NCBI GenBank assembly: GCA_001873755.1 | Contig: MNZT01000002.1 | Coordinates: 1 to 6,734 of the forward strand | Source of the DNA: Candidatus Wirthbacteria bacterium CG2_30_54_11 | Lineage (GTDB): Bacteria; Patescibacteriota; CG2-30-54-11 | DNA: 6,734 nucleotides | Direction: 5' to 3' | Shown: in pieces, positions 1 through 5,448 of the stretch | Numbering within the stretch: position 1 is the stretch's first letter | Layout of the letters: every line of letters starts with the position of its first letter | The notes under the pieces: generated by a model | What the model was told of the DNA's origin: nothing | The model's database searches: none | Seen by the model: only the letters and a program-made list of their open reading frames with translations | Program-made: the position numbers and the translations under genes

Positions 1-1256
1 GGCGGGGTGAGGAGGATATTGTCCCCCAGCGCGCCGTCATAATTACCGCCGCCCGGATAGAAATTGATCCCGTTTTTGAGCCCGGCCTTGCCGATCAGCC
101 CGCCGATGCCGGCTGCCGCTGGATAGGGCTCGCCTGTTTTCTTGTCCTTGACGAAGTCCACCCCCAGCTGAAGCCCCAGACCCCGGATATCGCCGATGAG
201 CGGGTGGCTGGCCAGTTCCTCACGAAGCCGTTTCAAAAGAAGCTCGCCCATCAGACGGCTGTTGTCTACCAGATGGTCACGCTCCATGATCTCCAGCACC
301 TTGCATCCCACAGCGCAGGAGAGCGGATTGCCTACATAGGTAAATCCGTGGCTGAACCGGCCGCTCCCTTTTTTGAACACCTCGGCCACTCTTTCACTTG
401 CCACCACCCCGCCCAGCGGGGTATAGCCGCTCGAGATCCCCTTGGCTATGGTCATGAGGTCGGGAACGACGGCGAAATGATCGATGCCGAAATTCCGACC
501 GGTCCGGCCGAATCCGTTCATCACCTCATCCGCGATGAACAGGATGTCATAGCGGTCGCAGATCTCCCGTACGACACGGTAATACTCCTCCCGCGGACAG
601 GCACCGGGAGCGGCTGATCCCACGACCGGCTCGGCAATAAAGGCAGCGATGTTCTCCGAACCCTCCCTCTTGATGGTGGTCTCCAGTGCCTGGGCACATT
701 CAAGGGAACAAGACTCCCTCTTCATGCCCGATTCGCAACGCGCACAGTGGACCGAATGCGTATGGGGGAACGGAATGAGCATAGGATCGTAGATCTTGCG
801 CAGTCCGGGTTTACCGGTGACCGAGAGCGCCCCGAGAGTGTTGCCGTGAAAACTCACCCAACGGGAAATGATCTTGTATTTGCTCGTCCTGCCGTCACGC
901 TCCACGAAGTACTGGCGCGCCATCTTCAGAGCGGTCTCCACCGCCTCCGAACCGCCGGAGACGAAATAGGTGTACTTCAGATCGCCGGGTGTCCATTTGG
1001 CCACTTTGGTGGCCAGGTCAAGAGCCGGCTGCGACGTGAAACGGGAAGAATGCAGATAGGCTATCTGAGACGCCTGACGGCCAAGAACCTCAGCTACCTC
1101 GGCATTACCATGTCCGATATTGGCCACGGCTGCCCCGGCGCAGGAATCGAGATACCTGTTCCCCTGCTCATCATAGAGGTACACTCCTTCGCCCCTGACG
1201 ATGACGGGATACTCACTTTTGAAGTTGCGGGGAAAAACGGTACCGGTATCTGGCAT
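1..1256 (-). CDS. Class III PLP-dependent aminotransferase (C-terminus cut by window edge)
   Basis: Seen: an uninterrupted reading frame starts at ATG 1256 (MPDTGTVFPRNFKSEY...) and runs off the left edge after 418 codons. The family is usually about 430-450 residues, so only the last few dozen are missing. A good ribosome site, AGGGAGAG (1261-1268), lies 4 nt before the ATG. Class III hallmarks appear in order: the cofactor-phosphate loop SGGSEAVETALK (100-111), FHG near 136-138, IADEVMNGFGRTG with the pyridine-nitrogen Asp243, the Schiff-base Lys272 in AKGISSGY, and FTYVGNP (305-311) with the phosphate-binding Thr306. The family moves an amino group, usually from an omega- or beta-amino acid, to pyruvate or 2-oxoglutarate in the cytoplasm. 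The substrate cannot be read from sequence; 4-aminobutyrate, beta-alanine, 3-aminobutyrate or taurine type are all possible. It is the third gene of an operon, 26 nt after the thiolase. A Cys quartet (171, 174, 183, 187) sits in the middle of the chain. Confidence 0.93.
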   Translation of the reverse strand, partial: MPDTGTVFPRNFKSEYPVIVRGEGVYLYDEQGNRYLDSCAGAAVANIGHGNAEVAEVLGRQASQIAYLHSSRFTSQPALDLATKVAKWTPGDLKYTYFVSGGSEAVETALKMARQYFVERDGRTSKYKIISRWVSFHGNTLGALSVTGKPGLRKIYDPMLIPFPHTHSVHCARCESGMKRESCSLECAQALETTIKREGSENIAAFIAEPVVGSAAPGACPREEYYRVVREICDRYDILFIADEVMNGFGRTGRNFGIDHFAVVPDLMTIAKGISSGYTPLGGVVASERVAEVFKKGSGRFSHGFTYVGNPLSCAVGCKVLEIMERDHLVDNSRLMGELLLKRLREELASHPLIGDIRGLGLQLGVDFVKDKKTGEPYPAAAGIGGLIGKAGLKNGINFYPGGGNYDGALGDNILLTP

Positions 1257-1282
1257 GGCACTCTCCCTGGCAAAAAGTTGGC

Positions 1283-2473
1283 CTAGACTTTTTCAAAAAT
1301 GACCGTGACCCCGAGACCCCCAGCCACGCAGATAGTGGCAAGTCCTCTCTGGCTTCCCCGTTCCATCATTTCGTGGATGAGCGTCACCGCGATGCGGGTG
1401 CCGGAACACCCCAGCGGATGACCAAGCGCAATCGCTCCGCCGTTCACATTGACTTTTTCCTGCGGTAGATCCAGCTCTTTGATCACGGCCAGACTCTGCG
1501 CGGCAAAAGCCTCATTCAGCTCAATGAGGTCGATATCTGCCAAAGTCAGTCCGGCTCGTTTGAGCGCCTTGTGCGTGGCCGGGACCGGGCCGATACCCAT
1601 GGTGCGCGGGTCAACTCCTGCGATACCGGCGGAGACGAACCTGACCAGCGGTTTCAGACCCAGGGCTGAGGCGCGCTCCTCGGTCATGATCAGCACCGCT
1701 GCGGCGCCGTCATTGCGGCCGCTGCTGTTGCCGGCGGTGACGGTGCCGTCCTTCTTGAACGCTGGCTTCAGTTTGGCCAGTTTTTCCAGGGTGGTATCTT
1801 TCCGCGGATGCTCGTCCCGGTCAAAAACGCAGATCTCTCTGCCCTGCTTCACCTCTATCGGCACGATCTCATCTGCAAAACAGCCGCTGTCCTGAGCCGC
1901 CAGGGTACGCTGCTGACTCTGGAAAGCAAAGGCGTCCTGTTCCTCTCTGGTGATGTGGTACTGTTCGGCCAGGGTTTCTGCCGTTTCCCCCATGGACAGA
2001 GTACCGTAGACAGATTCGGGCTGGGATCGGGGCTGGCTCTCTGTGTTCGGGTCGAGCAGCAGCGCATTGCCGGCTCCGTAGCCGAACCGGGCACCCCGCA
2101 GGTAGTAGGGTGCCGTGCTCATACTTTCGACCCCGCCGGCGAGCATGATATCTGCATAGCCGGCCTGGATCTGAAAAACCGCATTCAGGATCACCTGCAG
2201 GCCGGATGAGCATTGACGATGAACCGTATAGGCCGGGACCGAGTCCGGCAGACCGGCCAGCAGCGAAGCTACCCGGGCGATGTTCGGCGCCTCGGTGGAC
2301 TGTTTGGCCTGGCCGATCACCACCTCGTCAACCATGGCGCCATTCACGCCCGACCTGACCAGTGCTTCAGTGATGACCGGTTTCAGGAAAACCTCAGGCT
2401 GTACGTCTTTCAAAGCACCGCCGATCCTTCCTATAGCCGTACGCACTGCTGACGTGATGACCACTGGTTTCAT
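1283..2473 (-). CDS. Thiolase (acetyl-CoA acetyltransferase / 3-ketoacyl-CoA thiolase)
   Basis: A 396-residue protein, the usual thiolase length. It starts MKPVVITSAVRTAIGR, the typical family N-terminus. An in-frame ATG at 2530 would add 19 residues of no family character and overlap the preceding gene, so I chose ATG 2473, with AGGTG about 5 nt upstream. Catalytic parts are all visible: nucleophile Cys88 in HRQCSSGLQ, GGVESMS, the NEAFAAQ box (Asn320), His352 in GHPLGCSG, and Cys382 in CVAGGLG near the C-terminus. The enzyme reversibly splits a 3-ketoacyl-CoA with CoA to give acetyl-CoA and a shortened acyl-CoA, or condenses two acetyl-CoA. The QCSSGLQ form around the nucleophile recalls the broader 3-ketoacyl-CoA thiolases as well as biosynthetic ones, so chain-length preference is open. 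Position after a 3-oxoacid CoA-transferase favours a degradative role on acetoacetyl-CoA or a similar ester. All key residues are intact. Confidence 0.95.
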   Translation of the reverse strand: MKPVVITSAVRTAIGRIGGALKDVQPEVFLKPVITEALVRSGVNGAMVDEVVIGQAKQSTEAPNIARVASLLAGLPDSVPAYTVHRQCSSGLQVILNAVFQIQAGYADIMLAGGVESMSTAPYYLRGARFGYGAGNALLLDPNTESQPRSQPESVYGTLSMGETAETLAEQYHITREEQDAFAFQSQQRTLAAQDSGCFADEIVPIEVKQGREICVFDRDEHPRKDTTLEKLAKLKPAFKKDGTVTAGNSSGRNDGAAAVLIMTEERASALGLKPLVRFVSAGIAGVDPRTMGIGPVPATHKALKRAGLTLADIDLIELNEAFAAQSLAVIKELDLPQEKVNVNGGAIALGHPLGCSGTRIAVTLIHEMMERGSQRGLATICVAGGLGVTVIFEKV

Positions 2474-2507
2474 GGCTGCACCTGAAGGTAAGGGATAAGC
2501 AGAACAT

Positions 2508-3857
2508 CTACCGATCAAACGCCTCAGCAAAGTGAGCTGAGGTCAGTTTTTGCACCTGTTCGAGCGTCGCGCCGGGCATAAGCTCTACCAGGGTCAGTCT
2601 GCCTTCCGGGTATTTGAACACCGCAAGTTCGGTGATGATCATATCCACGACGCCCCTGGCCGTGAGCGGAAGGGTCACTTCCGGCAGGATTTTCGGCGTA
2701 CCGTCGCGGTTGGCATGCTGCATGGTGATGATCAGTCTGCCTGCTCCGCTGGCCAGATCCATGGCGCCGCCCATGCCCAGGAGCGGCTTGCCGGGCACCA
2801 TCCAGTTGGCCAGATTCCCTGCCTCATCCACCTGAAGTCCACCCATGATGGCCACATCGACATGTCCGCCCCGGATCATGGCAAACGAGGTCGCACTGTC
2901 AAAATACGAAGACCCGGGCAGCGCCGTAACCGGCTGCTTCCCGGCATTGACCGGGTAGTCGAGAGCTCCGCCGGACATCGGTGCCGGCCCCACGCCGAGC
3001 AGCCCGTTCTCAGTTTCCAATATGATTCCGTCATCCGGAGTGATCAGGTCAGCGACCAGCGTAGGAATTCCTACGCCGAGATTGACCACGTCGCCTTTTT
3101 TCAGCTCCGCAAAAGCTCGTTTGACCATGGCTAACTTGTCATAATCGATCTTCTTGCCCGACGTCTCGATCGAGCCCGAGGTGCCGAGGTCTTCGGCGCT
3201 CGTGTGCACCTGGACGAGGTAATCGACGTAGATGCCCGGCGTGACGATCTCTTCTGGTGCGATGGAGCCCTCGGGCACGATCTCCTCCACCTCGGCAATG
3301 ACCAGGTCAGCCGCTGTAGCCATGAGTGGGTTAAAGTTCCGCTCGGTCATCCGGTAGACCAGATTACCAGCCGTATCTGCTTTGCGGGCACGGATCAGCG
3401 CCACGTCAGCCCTAAGCCCCGGGACGAAAAGGTATTCGGTACCGTCAATGGTTCTGGTCTCCTGCCCCTCGGCGATGACCGTACCCACCCCGGTCGGAGT
3501 GAAAAACCCGCCGATGCCGGCACCTCCGGCTCTGATCGCCTCTGCCAGCGAACCCTGCGGCATGAGACGGACGTCAAGCGTGCCGTCCTGATGCGCCTTG
3601 ACCGCTTCGGGATTGGAAGTGAAGAACGAGCCGACTGCACCTTTGAGTTGACCATTGCGCAAGAGCCGCCCACCGCCCATGCCCGGCTCGCCGACGTTGT
3701 TAGAAATGATGGTCAGTCCCTTGACCGGGCGTTCAGCAAGGGCGTTCAGGAGGTGAACCGGACAGCCGGTCATGCCGAATCCTCCGGCCATGATACTCGC
3801 GCCGTCCGGTATGAGTTTGACCGCTTCTGAGAGCGGAAGCTGCGGCACCTTTTTCAT
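2508..3857 (-). CDS. Fused two-domain 3-oxoacid CoA-transferase (A+B in one chain)
   Basis: A 449-residue protein carrying both halves of a family I CoA-transferase. The A-like half (about 1-218) has the N-terminal block IPDGASIMAGGFGMTGCP (16-33) and GGAGIGGFFTPTGVGT (111-126). A short linker (about 219-240) joins it to the B-like half, with NLGVGIPTLVA (259-269), the active-site motif ETENGLLGVGP in which Glu283 would carry the CoA thioester, and MGGAMDL (362-368). The enzyme moves CoA from a donor such as succinyl-CoA, acetyl-CoA or butyryl-CoA to a 3-oxo acid such as acetoacetate. Many bacteria use two separate subunits; the single-chain A-B order is that of mitochondrial SCOT, without the transit peptide. 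The start is well supported: GGTGGAG (3863-3869) lies 5 nt before ATG 3857. It is the first operon gene, and the thiolase start follows its stop by 34 nt. The 3-oxoadipate version of the family cannot be excluded. Confidence 0.95.
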   Translation of the reverse strand: MKKVPQLPLSEAVKLIPDGASIMAGGFGMTGCPVHLLNALAERPVKGLTIISNNVGEPGMGGGRLLRNGQLKGAVGSFFTSNPEAVKAHQDGTLDVRLMPQGSLAEAIRAGGAGIGGFFTPTGVGTVIAEGQETRTIDGTEYLFVPGLRADVALIRARKADTAGNLVYRMTERNFNPLMATAADLVIAEVEEIVPEGSIAPEEIVTPGIYVDYLVQVHTSAEDLGTSGSIETSGKKIDYDKLAMVKRAFAELKKGDVVNLGVGIPTLVADLITPDDGIILETENGLLGVGPAPMSGGALDYPVNAGKQPVTALPGSSYFDSATSFAMIRGGHVDVAIMGGLQVDEAGNLANWMVPGKPLLGMGGAMDLASGAGRLIITMQHANRDGTPKILPEVTLPLTARGVVDMIITELAVFKYPEGRLTLVELMPGATLEQVQKLTSAHFAEAFDR

Positions 3858-3937
3858 ACGATCTCCACCATAAAAGATGATCGGAAGCGACTTCTCCGCC
3901 CGGTCAGAAAACGCACGTCCGCCGCATATTCAAAGGC

Positions 3938-3966
3938 ATTATACTAAAAACCAGACCGAGTAGTAC
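3938..3966 (-). promoter_or_regulatory. Probable promoter of the CoA-transferase/thiolase/aminotransferase operon
   Basis: On the minus strand a perfect TATAAT lies at 3943-3938. At a 17-nt spacing the -35 position reads GTACTA, a poor match, so the promoter may be weak or activator-dependent. Transcription would start near 3931, giving a leader of about 73 nt before ATG 3857. It lies just outside the left 42-nt repeat. The -10 is clear; the assignment rests on it and on position. Confidence 0.45.
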
Positions 3967-3975
3967 ATGACTTAG

Positions 3976-4017
3976 TGTCATTCTGACCCGCCTCAGGCGG
4001 GGAAGAATCTCCTTGAG
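3976..4017. repeat. Left copy of a perfect 42-nt inverted repeat (block A), REP-like hairpin
   Basis: The 42 nt match 5304-5345 exactly on the opposite strand; the match ends abruptly on both sides. Inside is a palindrome: outer arms ATTCT / AGAAT, a symmetrical GA/GA mismatch, then CCCGCC-TCA-GGCGGG. It starts TGTCATTCTGA and ends near GAAGAATCTCC, which resembles the abundant intergenic palindromic repeats seen in many bacterial genomes (family resemblance from memory, not searched). There is no T-tract, so it is not an obvious terminator. Confidence 0.9.
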
Positions 4018-4021
4018 TACT

Positions 4022-4140
4022 AATGAAACTCTACGGGCGTCGCTACGCTTTGCCCGTAGTATCTCGCTCCGCTACAAGCTATCGCTTGCCCGCTTCGCGG
4101 TAGACTTCATCTGCGGCCTAAGGTTCGCAGTTTTGCGTAG
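4022..4140. mobile_element. 119-nt structured insert with 5-bp target duplication (MITE-like, non-coding)
   Basis: The insert is bounded by the direct repeat GTACT at 4017-4021 and 4141-4145. Removing the insert and one GTACT leaves a junction that matches the uninterrupted right-hand copy (5287-5311) with only a few differences, which argues for a real insertion. Internal structure: CTACGGGC (4031-4038) pairs with GCCCGTAG (4052-4059); the arms 4023-4034 and 4100-4110 are imperfect inverted repeats (ATGAA..TCTAC); CTGCG (4111-4115) pairs with CGCAG (4126-4130), followed by TTTT. It has no terminal inverted repeats at the extreme ends and no coding capacity. It could instead be a composite of small genomic repeats. 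Confidence 0.6.
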
Positions 4141-4148
4141 GTACTTAT

Positions 4149-4191
4149 AATGCAGATCCATTCGCTTCGGCGGCCTTCGTTCAGGATGACG
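4149..4191. repeat. Left copy of the GTCATCCTGA...GGATCTGCATT repeat unit (blocks B and C)
   Basis: Read on the minus strand this 43-nt unit begins CGTCATCCTGA (4191-4181) and ends GGATCTGCATT (4159-4149). The same two ends appear in the same order at 5186-5196 and 5287-5297 on the plus strand, where the interior is longer (90 nt instead of 21). The general form is that of a dispersed intergenic repeat. Confidence 0.7.
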
Positions 4192-4238
4192 CATAACTTG
4201 GTTCACAGAAAAAAACCACTGGTTTTGAGATTGATCCG
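4181..4238. repeat. Left arm of a diverged 58-nt inverted repeat flanking the deacetylase (blocks C+D)
   Basis: It pairs with 5139-5196 on the opposite strand. The two ends are identical (11 nt at 4181-4191 and 16 nt at 4223-4238, TTTTGAGATTGATCCG), and the 31-nt middle has the same length in both arms but only about half identity, with most differences being transitions. Equal spacing makes chance matching unlikely. Confidence 0.75.
4209..4226 (-). terminator. Possible weak intrinsic terminator of the deacetylase gene
   Basis: On the minus strand, 27 nt past the stop codon, AAAACC-AGT-GGTTTT forms a 6-bp hairpin and the T run continues to seven T. Only two of the pairs are G-C, so the stem is weak; the A-rich left arm makes it roughly symmetrical and it could act on either strand. 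Confidence 0.35.
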
Positions 4239-4252
4239 ATCGTTTCCTACTT

Positions 4253-5083
4253 CTATTTCAGCCACGCCTCGATATCCGTCGCCGATCCTACCCGGTACCT
4301 CGCAAGTTCCAGAGGCTGCGTAAAATCCACTGCTCCGTTGTGCGTAGTCACCGCGAACCGATATCCAGCCTCCTGTACCTCCGCAGTGACCGTATCGTTG
4401 TACCGCCCTGACGGGTAGCAGAAACTCCAGACCGTAGTTCCCAGACCATCCTGAAGGAACGACTTGCTGTCCTCGATCTCTCTGCGTAACCGCTCATTCT
4501 CCAAATCTCGCAGGTCAGGATGCGACATGGTATGCGAGCCGACCTCAATCCCGTGCGAAACCATCTCTTTGACCTGACTCGTGGTGAGGTACCCACCCGT
4601 ACCCAGTCGATCCCCGATCAGATACAGAACAGCCATCATGCCCCGCTTCTCCAGCTCTGGATAGGCACTGGTGTAAAAATCATCATACCCGTCATCAAAA
4701 GTCAGCATGACCGCCTTGGGCGGCACGGTGCCATCGAGAACGTCAGCAAAAACAACCGTCTGATAGCCTTGCTCCTGAATGAAGTCCAGTTGTTCTGCGA
4801 ATCGGTCTACCGGTACTGACAGACTGACCGCCAGAGCATCGCTCTGATCCGGATAATCCCGGATATGATGGTACATGAGGATCGGAAGCCGGAGGTGCGA
4901 CAGCGAATAACCCGCATATTGGACTGATCCTGTTTGCTCAGTCTGCACAGGCGGGCCGGACCGGTACACCCAGGTAAGAGGAATGATGCTGTCCAGACCG
5001 TCAGCGAGTGCCCGGGCTCCTGCCAGAATGAAGAGTCCCGCCACACACGAAAAGAAAAGCAGAATATACGCCCGTTTCATCAT
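4253..5083 (-). CDS. Exported polysaccharide deacetylase (NodB/CE4 family)
   Basis: A 276-residue protein from ATG 5083 (MMKRAYILLFF...). The N-terminus has basic residues, a hydrophobic core (5-21) and a plausible signal peptidase site after ALA (25-27), so it should act outside the membrane. A conserved LPILMYHHI block (66-74) precedes the NodB fold. Motif 1 TFDDGYDD gives catalytic Asp130 and metal ligand Asp131; motif 2 SHTMSHPD gives metal ligands His184 and His188; motif 3 appears as FCYPSGRYN (221-229). A canonical motif 5 His is not evident. The family removes N-acetyl groups from peptidoglycan or other N-acetylglucosamine polymers; the substrate is unknown. The frame stays open up to ATG 5200, but that extension contains a good promoter and a repeat, and its sequence (many Arg, Pro) precedes rather than includes the signal peptide. 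AGGT (5088-5091) lies 4 nt before ATG 5083 and 7 nt before ATG 5080; either could be used. Both flanks carry mirrored repeats. Confidence 0.9.
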   Translation of the reverse strand: MMKRAYILLFFSCVAGLFILAGARALADGLDSIIPLTWVYRSGPPVQTEQTGSVQYAGYSLSHLRLPILMYHHIRDYPDQSDALAVSLSVPVDRFAEQLDFIQEQGYQTVVFADVLDGTVPPKAVMLTFDDGYDDFYTSAYPELEKRGMMAVLYLIGDRLGTGGYLTTSQVKEMVSHGIEVGSHTMSHPDLRDLENERLRREIEDSKSFLQDGLGTTVWSFCYPSGRYNDTVTAEVQEAGYRFAVTTHNGAVDFTQPLELARYRVGSATDIEAWLK

Positions 5084-5084
5084 G

Positions 5085-5102
5085 ATGACCTGCATGACCT
5101 GC
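5085..5102. repeat. Exact 9-bp tandem duplication at the deacetylase translation start
   Basis: On the plus strand ATGACCTGC occurs twice back to back (5085-5093, 5094-5102); on the coding strand this is GCAGGTCAT twice, placing two AGGT sequences and extra in-frame ATG codons (5095, 5083, 5080) at the start. Nine bases keep the frame. Confidence 0.85.
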
Positions 5103-5124
5103 AATAGCCAGCTGGAACCTCTGC

Positions 5125-5152
5125 AGTATACGTCCACACGGATCAATCTCAA
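5125..5152 (-). promoter_or_regulatory. Sigma-70-type promoter of the deacetylase gene
   Basis: On the minus strand TTGAGA (5152-5147) and TATACT (5130-5125) are 16 nt apart, each one mismatch from consensus. Transcription would start near 5118, leaving a leader of about 35 nt before ATG 5083 and ruling out the upstream ATG at 5200. The -35 box lies inside repeat block D (5139-5154). Confidence 0.65.
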
Positions 5153-5196
5153 AAGTGGTGGACTTCTTCTTGGGGTTGAGTCGCACGTCATCCTGA
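5139..5196. repeat. Right arm of the diverged 58-nt inverted repeat (blocks D+C)
   Basis: Reverse-complement partner of 4181-4238: 16 identical nt at 5139-5154, a 31-nt diverged middle, then 11 identical nt at 5186-5196 (CGTCATCCTGA). This arm carries the deacetylase -35 box, while the left arm lies past the gene's stop codon. Confidence 0.75.
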
Positions 5197-5204
5197 GCAA
5201 CCTG

Positions 5205-5233
5205 TCCTCCGTAGCTGCTGCAGCGTAGGAGGA
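5205..5233. repeat. Strong 13-bp hairpin inside the right repeat module
   Basis: TCCTCC (5205-5210) pairs with GGAGGA (5228-5233), TA with TA, and GCTGC (5214-5218) with GCAGC (5220-5224) around a single T; one unpaired G on each side (5211, 5225). The one-nucleotide loop means the innermost pair would open in practice. No T-tract follows on either strand, so a repeat-element hairpin is likelier than a terminator. The left module lacks this part. Confidence 0.7.
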
Positions 5234-5286
5234 AGGCTACCGACGCGAACAGCCTGCCCGCCGCAATTCGCTCCGAATGCAGGAGG

Positions 5287-5345
5287 GGATCTGCATTTTA
5301 GTCCTCAAGGAGATTCTTCCCCGCCTGAGGCGGGTCAGAATGACA
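5287..5345. repeat. Right copies of block B (5287-5297) and 42-nt block A (5304-5345)
   Basis: GGATCTGCATT (5287-5297) is followed 6 nt later by the 42-nt sequence that is the exact reverse complement of 3976-4017. This copy is uninterrupted between B and A, unlike the left one, where a 119-nt insert separates them. Confidence 0.9.
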
Positions 5346-5375
5346 TATTGTCCATTTTGTTAAGTAATACTTTCT

Positions 5376-5397
5376 CCACCACTTTCGAGGCTGATCC
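5376..5397 (+). repeat. Third, diverged copy of block D ahead of the transporter
   Basis: Starting CCACCACTTT and ending TGATCC, these 22 nt match the reverse complement of 5140-5161 at 19 positions, the three differences all being transitions. It has the same strand sense as the left D copy (4217-4238) and lies 30 nt beyond block A. The altered bases remove the TTGAGA box. Confidence 0.6.
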
Positions 5398-5420
5398 TTG
5401 CCCTAGCGCCATGTTCACGC

Positions 5421-5448
5421 TTGCTTTTTCTCTCAGCCCTCGTACACT
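5421..5448 (+). promoter_or_regulatory. Candidate promoter of the MFS transporter
   Basis: TTGCTT (5421-5426) and TACACT (5443-5448) are 16 nt apart. Both are partial matches. Transcription would start near 5455, giving a leader of about 29 nt before ATG 5484. A rival pairing, ATGACA (5340-5345, in block A) with TAATAC (5365-5370), has a long 19-nt spacer. Confidence 0.3.

Larger units (their letters stand above)
3858..4252. other. Gene-free interval between deacetylase 3' end and CoA-transferase operon 5' end
   Basis: This 395-nt stretch has no convincing gene. From right to left it holds a weak T-tract hairpin just after the deacetylase stop, the left copies of repeat blocks shared with the other side of the deacetylase, a structured 119-nt insert, the left 42-nt inverted repeat, and then the probable promoter and leader of the CoA-transferase operon. 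I see no tRNA-like fold. Confidence 0.8.

Noticed and set aside
204..617. Plus-strand open frame of 137 codons
   Set aside because: It is antisense to conserved aminotransferase segments including the PLP lysine region; a typical GC-rich shadow frame.
747..1286. Plus-strand open frame of 179 codons
   Set aside because: It is opposite the aminotransferase, which has full family motifs; no recognisable domain in the antisense reading.
2474..2530. N-terminal extension of the thiolase from ATG 2530
   Set aside because: The extra residues are not thiolase-like, would overlap the CoA-transferase gene, and ATG 2473 begins the conserved family N-terminus.
3204..3830. Plus-strand open frame of 208 codons
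   Set aside because: It is antisense to the N-terminal half of the CoA-transferase, and the composition is that of a shadow frame.
3976..4017. Block A as a Rho-independent terminator
   Set aside because: The hairpin is strong, but no T-tract follows it on either strand.
4022..4140. Possible tRNA or small RNA gene
   Set aside because: Several stems are present, but there is no cloverleaf, no T-loop consensus and no promoter; insertion evidence explains it better.
5084..5200. N-terminal extension of the deacetylase from ATG 5200 (39 extra residues)
   Set aside because: It lies upstream of the signal peptide, overlaps repeat blocks C and D, and contains the TTGAGA/TATACT promoter, so it is most likely untranslated.
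3976..5345. CRISPR array or insertion sequence
   Set aside because: The repeats are inverted and unevenly spaced rather than direct and regular, and no transposase, integrase or Cas gene is present in the window.
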